Assembly: GCA_963457665.1 (NCBI GenBank)
Contig: OY735219.1
Location: 15,941,032-16,005,031 of the forward strand
From: Thysanoteuthis rhombus
Taxonomy: Eukaryota > Mollusca > Cephalopoda > Oegopsida > Thysanoteuthidae
Length of the DNA: 64,000 nt
Direction: 5' to 3'
A program made the translations under genes and the position numbers. Positions within the stretch are counted from its first letter, which is position 1; each line of letters starts with the position of its first letter. Positions 21,641-33,999 of the stretch are shown piece after piece. A model generated the notes under the pieces. That model ran no database searches, was not told the DNA's origin, and worked only from the letters and a program-made list of their open reading frames with translations.

Positions 21641-21789
21641 TATAATCCGAAAGAAATAATTATAAATTTGTTATATTATTCTGAAACTATATTTGAAATG
21701 AGCTCCCGTTGATACAAGGTGGATGTATCATTTGGCCTAGACAGCATAAATAGAATTAGCAATTACAGAAAATGGGCTGCTGCAATGTT

Positions 21790-21811
21790 TCTATGTATGT
21801 ATTTGTGTGTG

Positions 21812-21883
<72 letters not shown>

Positions 21884-21895
21884 CATGTGTGTGTT
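21790..21895. repeat. Long (AT)n microsatellite
   Basis: About 31 AT units from 21,819 to 21,880, flanked by (GT)n-like words on both sides (TTTGTGTGTGTATATG before, GTGCATGTGTGTG after). Confidence 0.9.
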
Positions 21896-22011
21896 CATCT
21901 AGCCATGTCTCAGCTGACATTCCACACTTCTCTAAAAATCTATTCTTCTGGAAATGATCTACCTCAAGATTTTCAGATCAGCAGTTCTCAAGATATCTAT
22001 TAAAAAAAAAA

Positions 22012-22188
22012 AATATCTAGAATTATTTAAATTTAGATATAAAATATCTAAATAGGAAACACTGAAGAGAAGTAACATAAGTACTTTTGTATGACAGATA
22101 GAAAATTATTCAACATGACAATTATGGCAGGTTGCGCAACACTTTATTGAGTCCAGTCCCTTCCAAGCATGCTCTTCTGGAATGGCCA
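22012..22188 (+). mobile_element. Family M repeat, copy 2
   Basis: AATATCTAAATAGGAAACAC, ACTGAAGAGAAGTAACATAA, AATTATGGCAGGTTGCGCAA and CAGTCCCTTCCAAGCATGC. Inverted partner of 23,576-23,770. Confidence 0.65.
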
Positions 22189-22659
22189 CTACCTTAGTCA
22201 TTCTAAAAATGTTAATTATTTGAACCAAACATTAACAGATGCTACTAAAATGTATCAGACATCACATTGACAGTTTGTATTCTATATGCACATAACATCA
22301 GGTGATTAAAGAAATCACTCACTGAAATATTGCATTTCTAGAAATTAAATAATTGATTTACGTATACTGGGCTGGCTCGAGGTAACAGCAACACAGGCAG
22401 CCACCAAGTCCTAGTGGTGCCTAACACGAGTCTGAAACAGCAGGACTTACCAAATACAAATGGGAAAATGAAAAAAGAATAAATTAAACAATTAAAGAAG
22501 TCAAAAAAGAAAACCTTGACGTGAATCAAAATTTTTCAGGAATATCTTTTAATCCCTTGATTACCAGATTATTGTAATAAACTTTTAATTCCTATTTATT
22601 TATTTTTCTCACTGTGCAACCTAATAAAGATAAATAAGATAATCATCAGTTTTTTATCA

Positions 22660-23235
22660 TCTGTCATTGGACATAGACCTTCTCTAGGATTTGCCAGACC
22701 TCTCTATCATGGGTGTTGCGGAGGCAACACTCTCTGAACCTGTCCAGTTTGTCTTGCTATCTTGTATACTGCTGGCCTCAGGCCTGAATTTGATCGCTGG
22801 TGATCCATGTTGTGAGTTGTAATGTCCATCAGTTGTCTTCAATTCTTGCAACATGACCAGCCCATTGCCATTGGATTCTATGATGTCTAAGACTCCTGTT
22901 TTTTCCCTAATATACTATGCTGCCCTAATATACTATGCTGTCTTGGGATCTCATGATTCTCTCATGTGCAGGTTGCATGGTTCTCAGTTTGCGGGTCAGT
23001 CTCTTGGTTAGGTTTCATGTTTCAACCCCATAAGTGACAATCGGGAGGATACATTGGTTGTGTACTCTTCTTTTTAGAACTAATGGAATTTTTTTGTTCT
23101 CAAAGGTGGAGCTTGCTCTACCGAAGGCTTGCCATCCTAGAAATGCACCGAAGTACAACTTGCCCAGGTCACCACAAACCCTAGGGCCATCCCTGTATAC
23201 ACAGTTTGAAAAATACCCAAAGATCTCCAGCAACT
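22660..23235 (-). mobile_element. LINE fragment, C-terminal tail of reverse transcriptase ORF
   Basis: The minus strand encodes GWQAFGRASSTFENKKIPL, VHNQCILPIVTYGVET, then NLTKRLTRKLRTMQ, RIQWQWAGHVARI and LDRFRECCLRNTHDREVWQ. This is the C-terminal region of a non-LTR retrotransposon polyprotein (K..ny..cvLP.l.YG.ETW.lt...l..Lr). The Trp after GVET is replaced by TGA and further stops follow, so the copy is dead. It is related to the fragment at 54,650-55,110. Two family M copies face each other around it. Confidence 0.8.
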
Positions 23236-23575
23236 GTTGTCACAGAAAAACAAAAACAAAAAACAGAACATGTACATAGATGTAAGTGATCAGTGAAAGT
23301 GAATATACATTTGCACAAATGGTTTATACAGATATATTTTTATTAGTTTGGTTAATTAATGAGTCAGCATGGATTTTTTTAAAAGCTTATACTTAGTTTT
23401 GTAAATTTGTTCAGCAATACCTTAACCCAACTACATCAAAACTGCATCATTCTAGGTATTCCTGTATTCTTGGGCAGACTCTCAACAATCTTGTTGGAGA
23501 AAGGAGAAGAAAGATCAGGGTCTCTATGAAGTTTTGCACCAGATTTAAAATTTGATAACTCAAATCATACAAACT

Positions 23576-23770
23576 AGGGCATGCCCATTCAAAAGTTTGC
23601 ATGTTTGGAAGGGACCAGATTTTATGTTGTATGGAGCAACCTGCCATAATTTTAATGTAAAATAATTTTCCATCTGTTGTACGAAACTACAGCTTTGAAG
23701 TATTTTGGTTAATTCTCTTCAGTGTTGTCAATTTAGATATTTTATACCTAATTTTAGGTCTAAAAATGAA
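23576..23770 (-). mobile_element. Family M repeat, copy 3 (inverted)
   Basis: Reverse complement of 22,012-22,188: GCAACCTGCCATAATTTTAA, GTTAATTCTCTTCAGTGTTG, TTTAGATATTTTATACC. With copy 2 it forms a large inverted pair about 1.4 kb apart. Confidence 0.65.
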
Positions 23771-24339
23771 AAGTGAGAAAATATACTCTTATATAATCAA
23801 CATTGATGAAAAAATTATTTCTCGTACCGTTATTTCCAATTAAAACACAATTTGTAAAAAAATGTTGAATAAGTAGAGAAGAAAAAATGCATTTCTCCAA
23901 TAGGGTTTGATAAAATCAGAAAAACAAAAAAATTTGGTTATGATGTCATAAATAGCAAAAATGAAAACATGCCATTACATCATCCTTATTATAATTTTGA
24001 TTCAACCCTGTTCTAAAATTTTTTGAAAAAACAACCTGATACTTTCTCTCAATATCCCTTACTCTCACACTTTTTCTCTCTTTTTCCATTCCATTCTGAA
24101 GGTGAACCACTTCAAAATGATTTGAGATGCACGTCACATCTTAACGATGTCATTCGAACGTCCGAAGAAATACGTATTCATTTTAGTATAGATTTTCATT
24201 GTCAATCAAGTACTATGCCACATATCGAGAATTACTGACCTAAATGACTTAAAACTTGACACTACGATGTCTGGTACACAAACCCACATATCTGGTGAAT
24301 ATCAACTTCGCCAGTTGCTGTGTTATCTTGATGCATGCA

Positions 24340-24380
24340 CACAAACAAACAAACAAACACACACACACACACACACACAT
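24340..24380. repeat. (CAAA)n(CA)n microsatellite
   Basis: CAAACAAACAAACAAA followed by about twelve CA units. Confidence 0.9.
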
Positions 24381-24580
24381 TTCTCAGATTATAGTTAAAT
24401 GATAGAGTCATTCAATCTATATCATTTGAAGGCTTAACTCTTAGCGATTCATTCTTGATGCAGTATTTGTTTACATTTCTAAAGCCTCTCCAACAGAAGA
24501 CCAGAGCTTCATATAAAATTAGATGAATTGATAATCATTAAAGGAAGATAACTAATGGTATTTTAAGACAAAAAAAATAG

Positions 24581-24860
24581 GAAAAAGGGGTAATCAATAG
24601 ATGAATTACTCATTTCACCTTGAGTTGGGCAGTGATTACTATAAAAAATTTGATTTTCAGAGAAGGAACGCTGACGGACACAACTTATAAAAACTAACAG
24701 GAGCAATTTGGCATCAAATTACATTGTATATTGAGCAACCCCCCAAAACCTATTTTTGATTGGAATTTCAAAAAACAAAAAGCGTTTCTTTCTAGACATG
24801 ATAAGGAGTACACGATTAAATTTTCACTCCTCTAGCACCATTGGTGCAGCCTGTATGCAC
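24581..24860 (-). mobile_element. Module B repeat, inverted
   Basis: GGGGTAATCAATAGATGAAT at the left, ATGATAAGGAGTACACGATT and GGTGCAGCCTGTATGCAC at the right: reverse complement of module B's 3' and 5' parts. The middle has diverged. On the minus strand it follows module D, the same D-then-B order as near 12 kb. Confidence 0.6.
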
Positions 24861-25011
24861 AACACATTGATAGAATAGACAGATAGTTTGCCAGTCAACT
24901 GGATAGAAGTACTTAAAAAATTAAGAAACCTGTGGTAACAATTTTTGTCAATCGTTTTTAATATATACTGAATAGTTCTATCTTTTATACAATTTGAGTT
25001 GTTGAATTACC

Positions 25012-25366
25012 ATACACCCAAAAATGGCCCACCCAATCAACCAGTCAAGTGGGCTACAGATTCTTCTCTTTTTGCTGGTGTATATGTCTGTCTCTGGGTG
25101 CATCTGGTCACATTGTGGGGGGCTACAGCCTCTAAAATTAGTATACCACCAGGTACCATCTAAAAACTTCTGGGTTTCTTTTTTTCTTTTTTTTTTTTTT
25201 TCTTTTTTTTTTTTTAAGCATTTTTGGGCCTTTATGCTCATTTTTGACCAACAGTGCCCAAATCTTATGCTGGTATTTTTTGAAAGATAATTTTAGATAA
25301 AAGATCTATCTTTTTAGATTATTCTAGATAATTTTTCAGATGATAATTTTAGTGTACATGTGATCT
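25012..25366 (-). mobile_element. Module D repeat, inverted
   Basis: CCACCCAATCAACCAGTCAA then GTGGG, GGGGGGCTACAGCC, GTACCATCTAAAAACTTC and GTGTACATGTGATC, reverse complements of the module D landmarks. A T/C run at 25,179-25,216 interrupts it. Confidence 0.6.
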
Positions 25367-25839
25367 ATAGTGAATCATTTTTGTGAGGTACAGATATTTT
25401 TGTTTCTTAACTGATTAGATTTTAGCCAAACTTTTCATTTCGGTTATGTATATTTCACATTTTTTTGCATTATCAATATCACATTGAAAAATCAGATTTT
25501 CCCGTAATATAGTAGATTGTTAAGGTACTAACTATACTGTGTTCTTCATAGCATTTCTCAGGGTATTGTGAGTTACTTGGTGACGCTAATCTTTTCTACA
25601 AATAACACGTAGCAGATTTTCTGTATCATGTGGTACTCATAATAGACTGACCATGTCATCTATAGTATTTTATTGAGAAAGGTAGTAGGAATTGGTAAAC
25701 ACAGGAATTTGCTGAAAATGATGAATCTCATTGGGTAATGTTAAATTTTGTGTTCATTTTGTTCAAAAGAAAGTATGCAGTAAATATTATGATATTATGT
25801 TTGAATTTCCTCCTACAGTTCGGCCGTTTATCACTTAAA

Positions 25840-26050
25840 CTGGCAGACATACAGGCATCAAAAATATTGAGATTATTTACGTATGGATTAGCACTTCTGC
25901 CTACATAGTATCTCTGTGCTCCGCTAAGGACCAATGTGTTGCTCCCAAGCCCTCTGCTTGGGAACAGAGTGTAGTATCTGTATATTCGTTGGATGGTGTT
26001 CCACACATACACACACACACACACACATACAATATACATATATATGGAGG

Positions 26051-26090
<40 letters not shown>

Positions 26091-26115
26091 AAGAGAAAGA
26101 GAGAGAGAGATAGCT
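25840..26115. repeat. Hairpin, (CA)n and (GA)n cluster
   Basis: GCTCCCAAGCCCTCTGCTTG then GGAAC (25,941-25,965) forms an 8-bp stem CCCAAGC/GCTTGGG. (CA)n follows at 26,007-26,028, (TA)n at 26,050-26,067 and (GA)n at 26,068-26,110. Minus-strand frames over this are microsatellite artefacts. Confidence 0.6.
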
Positions 26116-26119
26116 ATGG

Positions 26120-27490
26120 ATGGATGAATAAATTAAATGAACTCTGAACGATCCAAGGGAAGTAATCTTGTTCTTCATTTGAGATGCTTACCTCCCTTGA
26201 AGAGCTTCTTATATCGTCTCGATGTTGCAGATTTTCAAATTAACATCACTGAATCTGCTAAGTAAATGGTATGCTCTCTTTTCTCTCACAATGAACTGTT
26301 GTTATTTGCAGTTTCTTTTTTATCTACTACGAACGTCGACGGGTTTTTGGATGCTAACATCCCTCTGTTTCAGACTAAAGTGAAAAAGGTACAACGCGTT
26401 CTTAAGAAAGGAAGAGAAGGGTGTGCAGGCAAAGAATTTTTAATCAATATAGAATAAGATATTTTTACTTTTTATTTTTGATGCAATGATTATTTATTTT
26501 TGTTCCAGGCGTTTTGATGGGAATTGACTCGAAAAATCAATCGAAATTTTTATCTAATTTTCATGTTTTTGTTGTCAACAATTGTATGAATTACATTGCA
26601 CATTTAGAGCAGAGTCCGTTCTTTTTCTTGTTTCCAGAATAAATGGCAAGGGTATCAACTATTTTCCAGTAACTACTTGTTGACTTTGTGGTATTTTTAT
26701 GAGACTGTGAAATGCTTTGTCACTACTCAGCAATATCTTCATCACTTAGAGGAAAAACATCACAAACTTTAACTGAAAAAAAAATGATAGAAGTTTGATC
26801 AAATCAAGCAGAAATAAGAGAGTAGATGAAGAAACATTATGAAAAAAAAGCTTCCTCATTGCAGTTTGCACTGTGTATTTTTAGCAACTTTTAATCACTA
26901 CCATATAAGCTAAGACTAATAGTTTATAATGGTGTTTGAAGAACTACTGATCACCGCAAATAATTCAAGCTTCCTAACTGTCAATATCAAGCTTCAGTAG
27001 ACAGTCCCCTACTTATAATACAAGCACATTGGATGCAGTGTAATATTCAGATTATTTTGTTGTTTTTGTGGTTTTTTTAGATGTTTCTACACATCTTGAC
27101 AGAAATAGGAAGGAAAGAAGAGGTGTGAAGTGACTAAAAGGTGTAATGTCATCAAAAGGAATCTATTCTGATAATTTTTTTTTACCAACTGCAAATGATG
27201 TCATAATAGAATTCCGAGGTCCACATTTTTGTAATCAAAATAAGAAAAAAAAAGCCACTTATGGCCATTTACAGTTTCTGTTAGGAATAATCCCTTCAGA
27301 ATATTTCCATATTGCAGTATTGCACAAGTATGAGAATCTATATAAAGAAAGACTAATTATTTTTCTTCCTCCTCATCTTCTTTCAATGGTGAATGCAATG
27401 GTTGAAATTATCATTATTCTTTTTAATTAAATGTCCATCTAACATATAAGCATATACAATATTTTTATTTTAACTATAGGCATATTTTAT
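26120..27490. other. No gene seen
   Basis: Frames of 63 residues (26,266-26,457) and 94 residues (27,146-27,430) on the plus strand have no recognisable motif. No repeat family was matched. Confidence 0.3.
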
Positions 27491-27493
27491 GCA

Positions 27494-27666
27494 TTTTAAC
27501 CCATTAACTGCACAAAGTGGTGAAGAGTAATAGTTATCTATTACAAGATAAAAGCCCTGTCCCACAGATAGAACTGAGTCGCCATCAATTACAATAAAAC
27601 AGAAATTCAATTGGCCATAGAACTGCAATGACCAAAATTCCTGTCATTTGCAGTTTACAGTTTAAC
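27494..27666 (+). mobile_element. Family E MITE with terminal inverted repeats, copy 1
   Basis: Starts TTTTAACCCATTAACTGCAC and ends TTTGCAGTTTACAGTTTAA, so the ends are inverted (TTAA...AACTGC / GCAGTT...TTAA). Inside, AGAGTAATAGTTA, AAGATAAAAGCCC, GATAGAACTGAG and ACTGCAATG match 53,181-53,414 in order. About 170 bp, non-coding. Confidence 0.75.
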
Positions 27667-27669
27667 ACT

Positions 27670-29090
27670 AAATAAATTTTTGATTCAAAACCTTTTTTTT
27701 TTTCATCTTTTCATTCATTTATTTTTTGTCTATTTAATCTTTTCTTTTTTTTTCTTCTTCTTTTAGGTAAGTTTCTGGCAAAACATAGATAGCAGCAGCA
27801 GCTTGGTAAGAGGAGGACAACCATCTATTTTCATTCTTTTTTACTTTCTTGGAAATTGGTAACTGAATGTCACCACATGGACAGAAGAATTTAAGATTGC
27901 TACCTTCTCAACGGTGAAGACAAGTGATACGACAATTTTTCAGTATAATATGTGGCACCCCCCCTATACTTTCAGTAAAGAATTAAATACAAAACCGTTC
28001 TTTTAGCTAGATATCAAGAACATTACTTCCTGCCACAACTCTCAATAAAAGTCCTGAACATACATGATCAATCGCTCATTGGCGCCAGCTCCTATAGCTA
28101 CTTACATCTTTTTGGTCCCGGCACTTGTTACCGGCTACTCTATCTCTCTCTTTTTTCCTCTCTAAGATCGGTATTACTTTGCCGAACTCCCAGCCGATCT
28201 GAACATAATAATTTAACTACCATGACCAATCTCTGTACTAACTTTGCCCATTTCATGTTCACCGATGTTGAGACCTCTCAAATACACACAGCTATCTAGC
28301 TACTCAACCGTATCCTCACCACATGCTGAAAACACGTACACACCTCTAACTCTCATGAATGAAATGGCAATACTTTAATTACAAGATGGTCACGATCTGT
28401 CTCCTGATTCTCTTTACTTTGGGAAGCACACATGGATTAAACTCCATGTGTTCTCTGTCTTTCATGGTCTATCTGTTGAGTGTCTACCAGCATCAGAGAA
28501 TAGCCCCAAAGTTGCACACACAACTCGGCATTTTGACATTCACACTGAACCAGGTTCCCATTACCATTACTTGGTACACCCCAAGCCTTATGGATTCAAA
28601 AGCAGTTCAGAAACCTCTGCTTCAACTCCAATGACTGTACTATCATGGCAACAAAGCTCCCACCTTTCACTTTATCTCCTAGTATCTCTTCTTTTCTCTT
28701 CATCAATGTTCCTGTATTAAATGAATGTTTTATTTGTCCATCCAAATACTCAGATGTGTCATTTTTACTTTGTTTCGTCTCCCTGTCTATGTTCATACTT
28801 GGCACGCATTTTCTTAAACATCTCCAGTGATGTCGCCGCTAACACCAAACCACATGATAGCAAAATTCTCTGTTTCCAACATCTTCTCACTACCCATTCC
28901 TGACAATAGCAATATAAGAACCACACATATAACTTATAAATGAAATCTTTGCATGGCAGGATAAGGCCCCTCGCTCCAGGCTCCCATGTCTCCGGACTTG
29001 AGGAAGGGAGATCTATGTGCCCTTGATAGGCCTAGCAAGACACAAGTGGGTATATAATGAAATACTTGAGTGTTTGTAAACCAAGATATC
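27670..29090. other. No confirmed gene; C/T-rich, CpG slightly raised
   Basis: Between 28,050 and 28,900 the sequence is richer in C than its surroundings. A plus-strand frame (28,359-28,634) begins with a hydrophobic, signal-like segment MVTICLLILFTLGSTHG, and another frame (28,448-28,720) contains EPGSHYHYLVHPKPYGF. They overlap out of register, neither is long, and no family is recognised. Confidence 0.25.
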
Positions 29091-29100
29091 AAGAACCATG

Positions 29101-29880
29101 CATCACAGAACAGAAAGAAAGGCATGTCTGAAATCGGCAGGTCCCAAATTATCTACAGCACATATCTTTAGGTTGGATTATGCAAAAAGAATTTGTTGAT
29201 TTCTTTGAGGTCTGTATTCACGCTATCTGACAAAAGTCTGTCTAGAAAAATCTTTCTTTTTTTTATCCTGGATTTTCTCAAAACCATTAGAATTAGATCC
29301 ATAAAACTGTATATATTTTGGGATTGGAATTGGCATCATCTGGAGAAGGTTTTTTTCACCATTCATTTGAACCCACAGATATGTGTGGGCAGTCAATGCT
29401 CTTTTTAAATTTCTCTTTAGGCTCTAATTTATAGGCTTCAAAATTATGGTCACTCAATAGCCAAGGGATAGACTATCAGAAAATGTAATTGGTGGACCAA
29501 GTTCAAACTCTAACAGAGAAAGTTATTTTTTTTCAATTTGACTTCCAAGCCAGCAATGCAATTCTGGTTATATATATAATAAAGTAGTTGTGTACATGTG
29601 TTTGTACTCCTAATAGTTGATAACTACACTTCACAAAGGTATATTCGAAATCAGCAGGTTTCAAATTTTATATTTCGCACATCTTTAGGTTGAATTTTAT
29701 TTTGAAAAATTCATATGGGGTCTACATTCACGTTCACATGAAAAAAAAACCTAATTTCGTTGCTTAAGAAATCATTGAGAGCAACAATACATCGATGTTT
29801 AAAAACAAGGTAAATACAGTTGGCGGACCAAGTTCAAAACCTGATGGAGAAAATTTTCCTCTTAGTTTCATGTGCTTTAA
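29101..29880 (+). repeat. Old tandem duplication, period about 0.5 kb
   Basis: GAAATCGGCAGGTCCCAAAT then CATATCTTTAGGTTGGATT (29,129 on) recurs as GAAATCAGCAGGTTTCAAAT then CACATCTTTAGGTTGAATTT (29,646 on). GTGGACCAAGTTCAAACTCT (29,494) recurs as GCGGACCAAGTTCAAAACCT (29,823). The second unit is shorter. Confidence 0.65.
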
Positions 29881-29959
29881 ATCTATTAGACCTTCATACA
29901 TTCTGAATATCTATGAAATTTGAAAAAGGAAATATTGAAAGATTTTATCTAAAGGGGTT

Positions 29960-30030
29960 CTATTTATCATGTAGCTATAATGCTAAACTGGAACTTTACT
30001 TTCCGTTGGTCATAGATGACCATGGGTGTA
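29960..30030 (+). mobile_element. Family C fragment
   Basis: TAGCTATAATGCTAAACTGG then AACTTTACTTTCCGTTGGTC matches the AATGCTAAACTGAACCCTCA landmark region of family C. Confidence 0.45.
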
Positions 30031-30039
30031 AATTTCTCT

Positions 30040-31365
30040 TAACCTGACTATAAAACATATTTTCCTTCAAGCAAAAACCCTAACCCTATTCCCAATCCAG
30101 CACAACAATAAAACATGAGCACAATTTAAATCTGCTTGGACAAGCGAACCACTGATGCCAAAAGTGACCACATGAATTCTCTGTTTTGAGAAAATTACAT
30201 TTTTTTTGATGTTTCAGGAGTAAATACACAGGCTTGGCCAAGGTTGCATGCTTGAATTGGTCTACTCAATTGTGTGTACTGGCCCCACTGGTGAGGGAGC
30301 AAGCAAGTACACCCTCTGACTCTGCTTATTTGATTTCATAAAATCCCTATAAAATATCATTTGCTTTCTAGTGTTGTTAGATGCATGAGGGGTTTTTTTT
30401 CTGCAGGCAATGCCAAGTAACAATACATGAAGGAGAATGAAAAAAGACTGACAAAAGTAATGTGACCACTGTTTCTTCCTCCCCATGACACCTTGAGTAG
30501 AAGTGGAAGGTTAGATAAAAAGGAAATCTTGCAGAATCTTCCAAATGATTTCTAAATGTTAATTGAGTGAGAGTTTACAGATCTGTTAAATCTCTCAAGA
30601 TCAGGGGTTAAGATTAGAACCTTCTCATATGTTTTCTTGACAAAATATTCTGAACTCTTCTTCTATGAAAATTGTACTCATAAAGATATAATCATACAAT
30701 AGTTATAGAAAAAATAACTATTACCGTCTGTCTTATTCATACACTCTATTTTCTCTGAGTCTGTCTATTACAGTAAGCTTGAGAAGATAGTGATTTTGTG
30801 GATTCCCTAGGAACTTTGCAAAATCCCTGGACATTTCAGCAATTTCATGAAATCCCCAATTTCACTCAGTGTAGTAATGGTTAACAAGCTCATGATGCTG
30901 ATTATTAAAATCGTAATGAGTTTCAATTGCCAGTAGGTGCACCATTACTGTGGCCCTGTGTCAAACTAAGCTAAATTACTGCATATTCACTGTGAATACT
31001 GAAGCAGATGGCTCCGTCAGTCTGGGTATACAATTAATATACCCGGCTTCGTACTGTTGATTATGCTGTTTTGTAGCAGCAGCACCAGAGTGGTCTCTCT
31101 GGGGTGCAGACATGGGCGATGAATATGGAGATCCTTGGCTGCCCAAAACATCAAGACCCCCCCCTCTTTGTCTTGTGATCTAAAGGAAAGCAAAACAGAA
31201 CATATTGAAGCAGAAAATACTTGATATTTACCAAGTTTTTTGCAAAATTGATTGCACAAAGTCCAGGCCAGATGGTGAATACATTTCTCTATTTTTGTTG
31301 TTGGCTTATTACTCACTTGCAAGGATTTCTCTCATCCCTGTCTGCACTTGATTTTGTTTTTTTTA
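30040..31365. other. No gene seen
   Basis: Contains AACCCTAACCCT at 30,069-30,080 (two telomere-like units), and minus-strand frames of 74 (30,262-30,486) and 101 residues (31,017-31,322) without recognisable motifs. Confidence 0.3.
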
Positions 31366-31369
31366 AATG

Positions 31370-31650
31370 GATTCCAGCTCACACATACCAAGTCCACTGA
31401 TGACCTTCTTCAGAAGCTCAGCAGGTTGAGACAGCCAAGGTGACTGCCTAGCTGTAGTTTGCTTTTTTTCATTGGATTATCCTTCTCTTAGATAGGCTGC
31501 GTCACAGGATGGAAGAGCTTTATCTGTCCTTCTATTTTGCCCATAGCTGTTGGTCAGGAATTGGATTCATGCATTTCCCAAAGGCATCAGTGCAAAGTGA
31601 TCACAAACAACCTCAACTACACGTAGAACTCAGTTCATAGATCCCATTTT
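31370..31650 (+). mobile_element. Family I repeat, copy 1
   Basis: GACTGCCTAGCTGTAG, CTTCTCTTAGATAGGCTG, GGATTCATGCATTTCCCAAA then GGCATCAGTGCAAAGTGATC and ACAAACAACC are landmarks shared with 35,390-35,690, 45,460-45,745 and, inverted, 62,940-63,300. Confidence 0.65.
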
Positions 31651-31661
31651 CCATGCTGTTA

Positions 31662-31949
31662 TCAGCCAGGCAAACCTTGCACTTCTATTACTGTATACTT
31701 ATTTAGGACTTCGTTAATTACACCAAGTTCAATTCTGACTCGTTTCCTGTAAGTATTTTCATCATACATCCAAATTGAACTCTTCTTCCCATTTGCCATG
31801 TTTATCCTTGTTATTTCATAATCCACAAGATAAACTCCAAAGACACTGTGAACTGCCAGGTTTCTACTCCAACACATAGTAATTGTCTCGGTCTCCCTTG
31901 TTCGCTGCATACTTTTATGTACTTCCAGTACTAAGAACACAACTCCCAT
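31662..31949 (-). CDS. Hypothetical 95-residue open frame, possible exon
   Basis: The frame has fairly balanced composition, e.g. NLAVHSVFGVYLVDYEITRI, SSIWMYDENTYRKRVRIE and GVINEVLNKYTVIEVQ. A possible acceptor (GTTCTTAG) lies near its start and a weak donor (AAG/GTTTGC) near its end. No family, signal peptide or conserved motif is recognised. It lies on the same strand as the exon-like segment at 1-323. A chance frame of this length is quite possible in DNA this AT-rich. Confidence 0.25.
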   Translation of the reverse strand: MGVVFLVLEVHKSMQRTRETETITMCWSRNLAVHSVFGVYLVDYEITRINMANGKKSSIWMYDENTYRKRVRIELGVINEVLNKYTVIEVQGLPG

Positions 31950-31959
31950 CCAACAAAGT

Positions 31960-33110
31960 TAACAGAAATATTAAATGTAGGATGTTGCACAGATGACAGT
32001 CTATCATATGGTTGCTATTATTTACTCTTCCTTAAAGTAAACTCCACTGAGTGATATAAGAATAAAATTAATGTTATATCTGCATGAAAATAACTAAGAA
32101 AACACAAATATTAACATACCTCTGTGTGTCGAGGGACAGGGTTAGTACTACCCACTCTTAAGGTGCAAAAAGATTTCCTCAAAGAGAGAAAAAATTATAC
32201 AAATCAGTCTATGAAGTCCTTTCTCATGATCACCATCAGCTGCCTTGTTGTATTCTCCTTGACTTTTTTTTCTCTACGCTTAGCTTGGTCTGGAAACCAG
32301 AAATAGGATTATTTAGTTGTGCCACTCTTCCAAATAATGTTGATGATTGAGATACATTCATTTGTCTCAAATATATATTTCTAATTTATCTGCACCTATC
32401 CTTAGAGCCAAAACATACCACCTTTCTCCCATCTCATCCACGCTGTGATAAAAGAACATCCCAAAGTTGGCACCTATCACACCCAGGAAAACTCCTCCTC
32501 TCCTCCAAACACACCAACACCAAAAATTTTTCTCCAGTTCTCTACAACACCTAAACATGAAAACTGCTACCATTTTTGCCACAGTTTTCTGCATCACTTA
32601 GTGCTTTTGAAAATGCTGATGTAAGTTCAGCAAAATGCATCAAGCCAATATTATATGATGATTGAAAATTTTGAGATTTCACACGCTTGTTCTCAAATTT
32701 TTCACTCCCACATTATCAAATTATTACCACCAATTAAAGTATATAATTTTGTTAAATTCCATAAGTAATAAATAACTTTATCTATTCAAATATGATAACA
32801 TACAAAGGCAAATGAAACTAATATATCTGTTATTGTTGATTACTTTTGCTATCCATCTATATTCCTGTGGTTTACTAATAGTAATATAACTTAATTTTAG
32901 AGTTCAGACTTGTAAGAGGAGTAATGAATGACAGTTATAGGGAAAGTTGAGTACCTTTTACTCTCAGCCAAGCATAATCCTCTTCCATTCTTACCCATAT
33001 TCATTACATTGCAGGTAGTGAGTGAAGAGGGGGATGAGGAAGTATGAGAAATATGAGAAGAATGAATAATAATCAGAAAATGTGATGATTGTACTTTAAA
33101 ACAAGCAGAA
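31960..33110. other. No gene seen
   Basis: AT-rich DNA with short chance frames (60 and 76 residues). No repeat family recognised. Confidence 0.3.
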
Positions 33111-33635
33111 AAATAATATAATTCTCTCCTTTCTTTTTTTTCATCTAATTATTTTCCTCTGTTATTATCTCATGTCTCTTTCAGTCTTCTTTACTTGTAC
33201 TCTTTCATTTGTTCTTTTCTAGTAACTCTCTTTTTACCTATATCTCTCTTCCCTTTTTTTTATTTCTTTCTTCCTCTCTCTCCTCTACTCAATTATTACT
33301 TTCTCTCTTTCTCTTCTCTTCATACTCTCTCATTTACTCTTTTCCAATTGCACACTCTCTTTATCCAAATGTCTTTTCCATCTCTTTTGATTGCATCTCA
33401 CCCCTCTCTCTCTTAATTTAACTCTTTTTCCCCTTTCTTTCTTTTCTCCATACGCTTTCATTTGCTCTTTTTCAGTTACATTCTCTCTCTATCTAGATGT
33501 TTCTTCTTCATTTCTTTTTCTCTCTCTCTCTCTCTCTCTTTCTCCCTATCTGTCTTTCTCCCTTTCTCTCCGACTCTTATCTTCCTTTCAAACCTGTTTA
33601 ACTCTCTCTGTCTCCATTTATTAGAAACCATAGAC
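33110..33635. repeat. Pyrimidine-rich (CT/TTTC) tract
   Basis: Over 500 bases are mostly C and T on the plus strand, with (CT)n at 33,518-33,540. Four overlapping Ser/Leu/Phe frames reflect this composition and are not genes. Confidence 0.8.
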
Positions 33636-33701
33636 CAAAATTGTCAAAATATGTTGCTTCAATTTTTTGTTCTTTAAAATTTCCCCACAATAGGTTTTTA
33701 A

Positions 33702-33912
33702 TAGGATGTACGGTTCGTAATTCAAGTTCATGCTAAATTGATCCCTTAGTTTGTGAAAATTTAGAAGTTTTTAGTGATCACTAAATCAATCAATAAAAGA
33801 TGAGAGAAGTAACTTATTAATTGATCACCTCATTTTCCAATTTTCACCCCAACATGGAATGCTACCAAAAGACGTTGATCAAATGATGGTTTCTATTGGG
33901 TGACTAACCAGT
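33702..33912 (+). mobile_element. Module B repeat, copy without 5' end
   Basis: TTGATCCCTTAGTTTGTG, AAAAGATGAGAGAAGTAACT, ACCCCAACATGGAATGCTAC and ATGGTTTCTATTGGGTGACT match module B landmarks. Confidence 0.65.
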
Positions 33913-33999
33913 TTATATATTTGTTACTCTACCTTACCACCCCCTTTCTCTCTCTCTTATGATAATAATTATAAGAAAACAAATTCTGCTTATGAACCA

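Noticed and set aside
21404-22003. Tyr/Ile and Cys/Val repeat proteins on both strands
   Set aside because: Translations of (TA)n and (GT)n microsatellites.
28359-28634. Possible secreted protein with signal-like start MVTICLLILFTLGSTHG
   Set aside because: Short, overlaps another frame, no cleavage context or conserved mature part; kept only as a remark.
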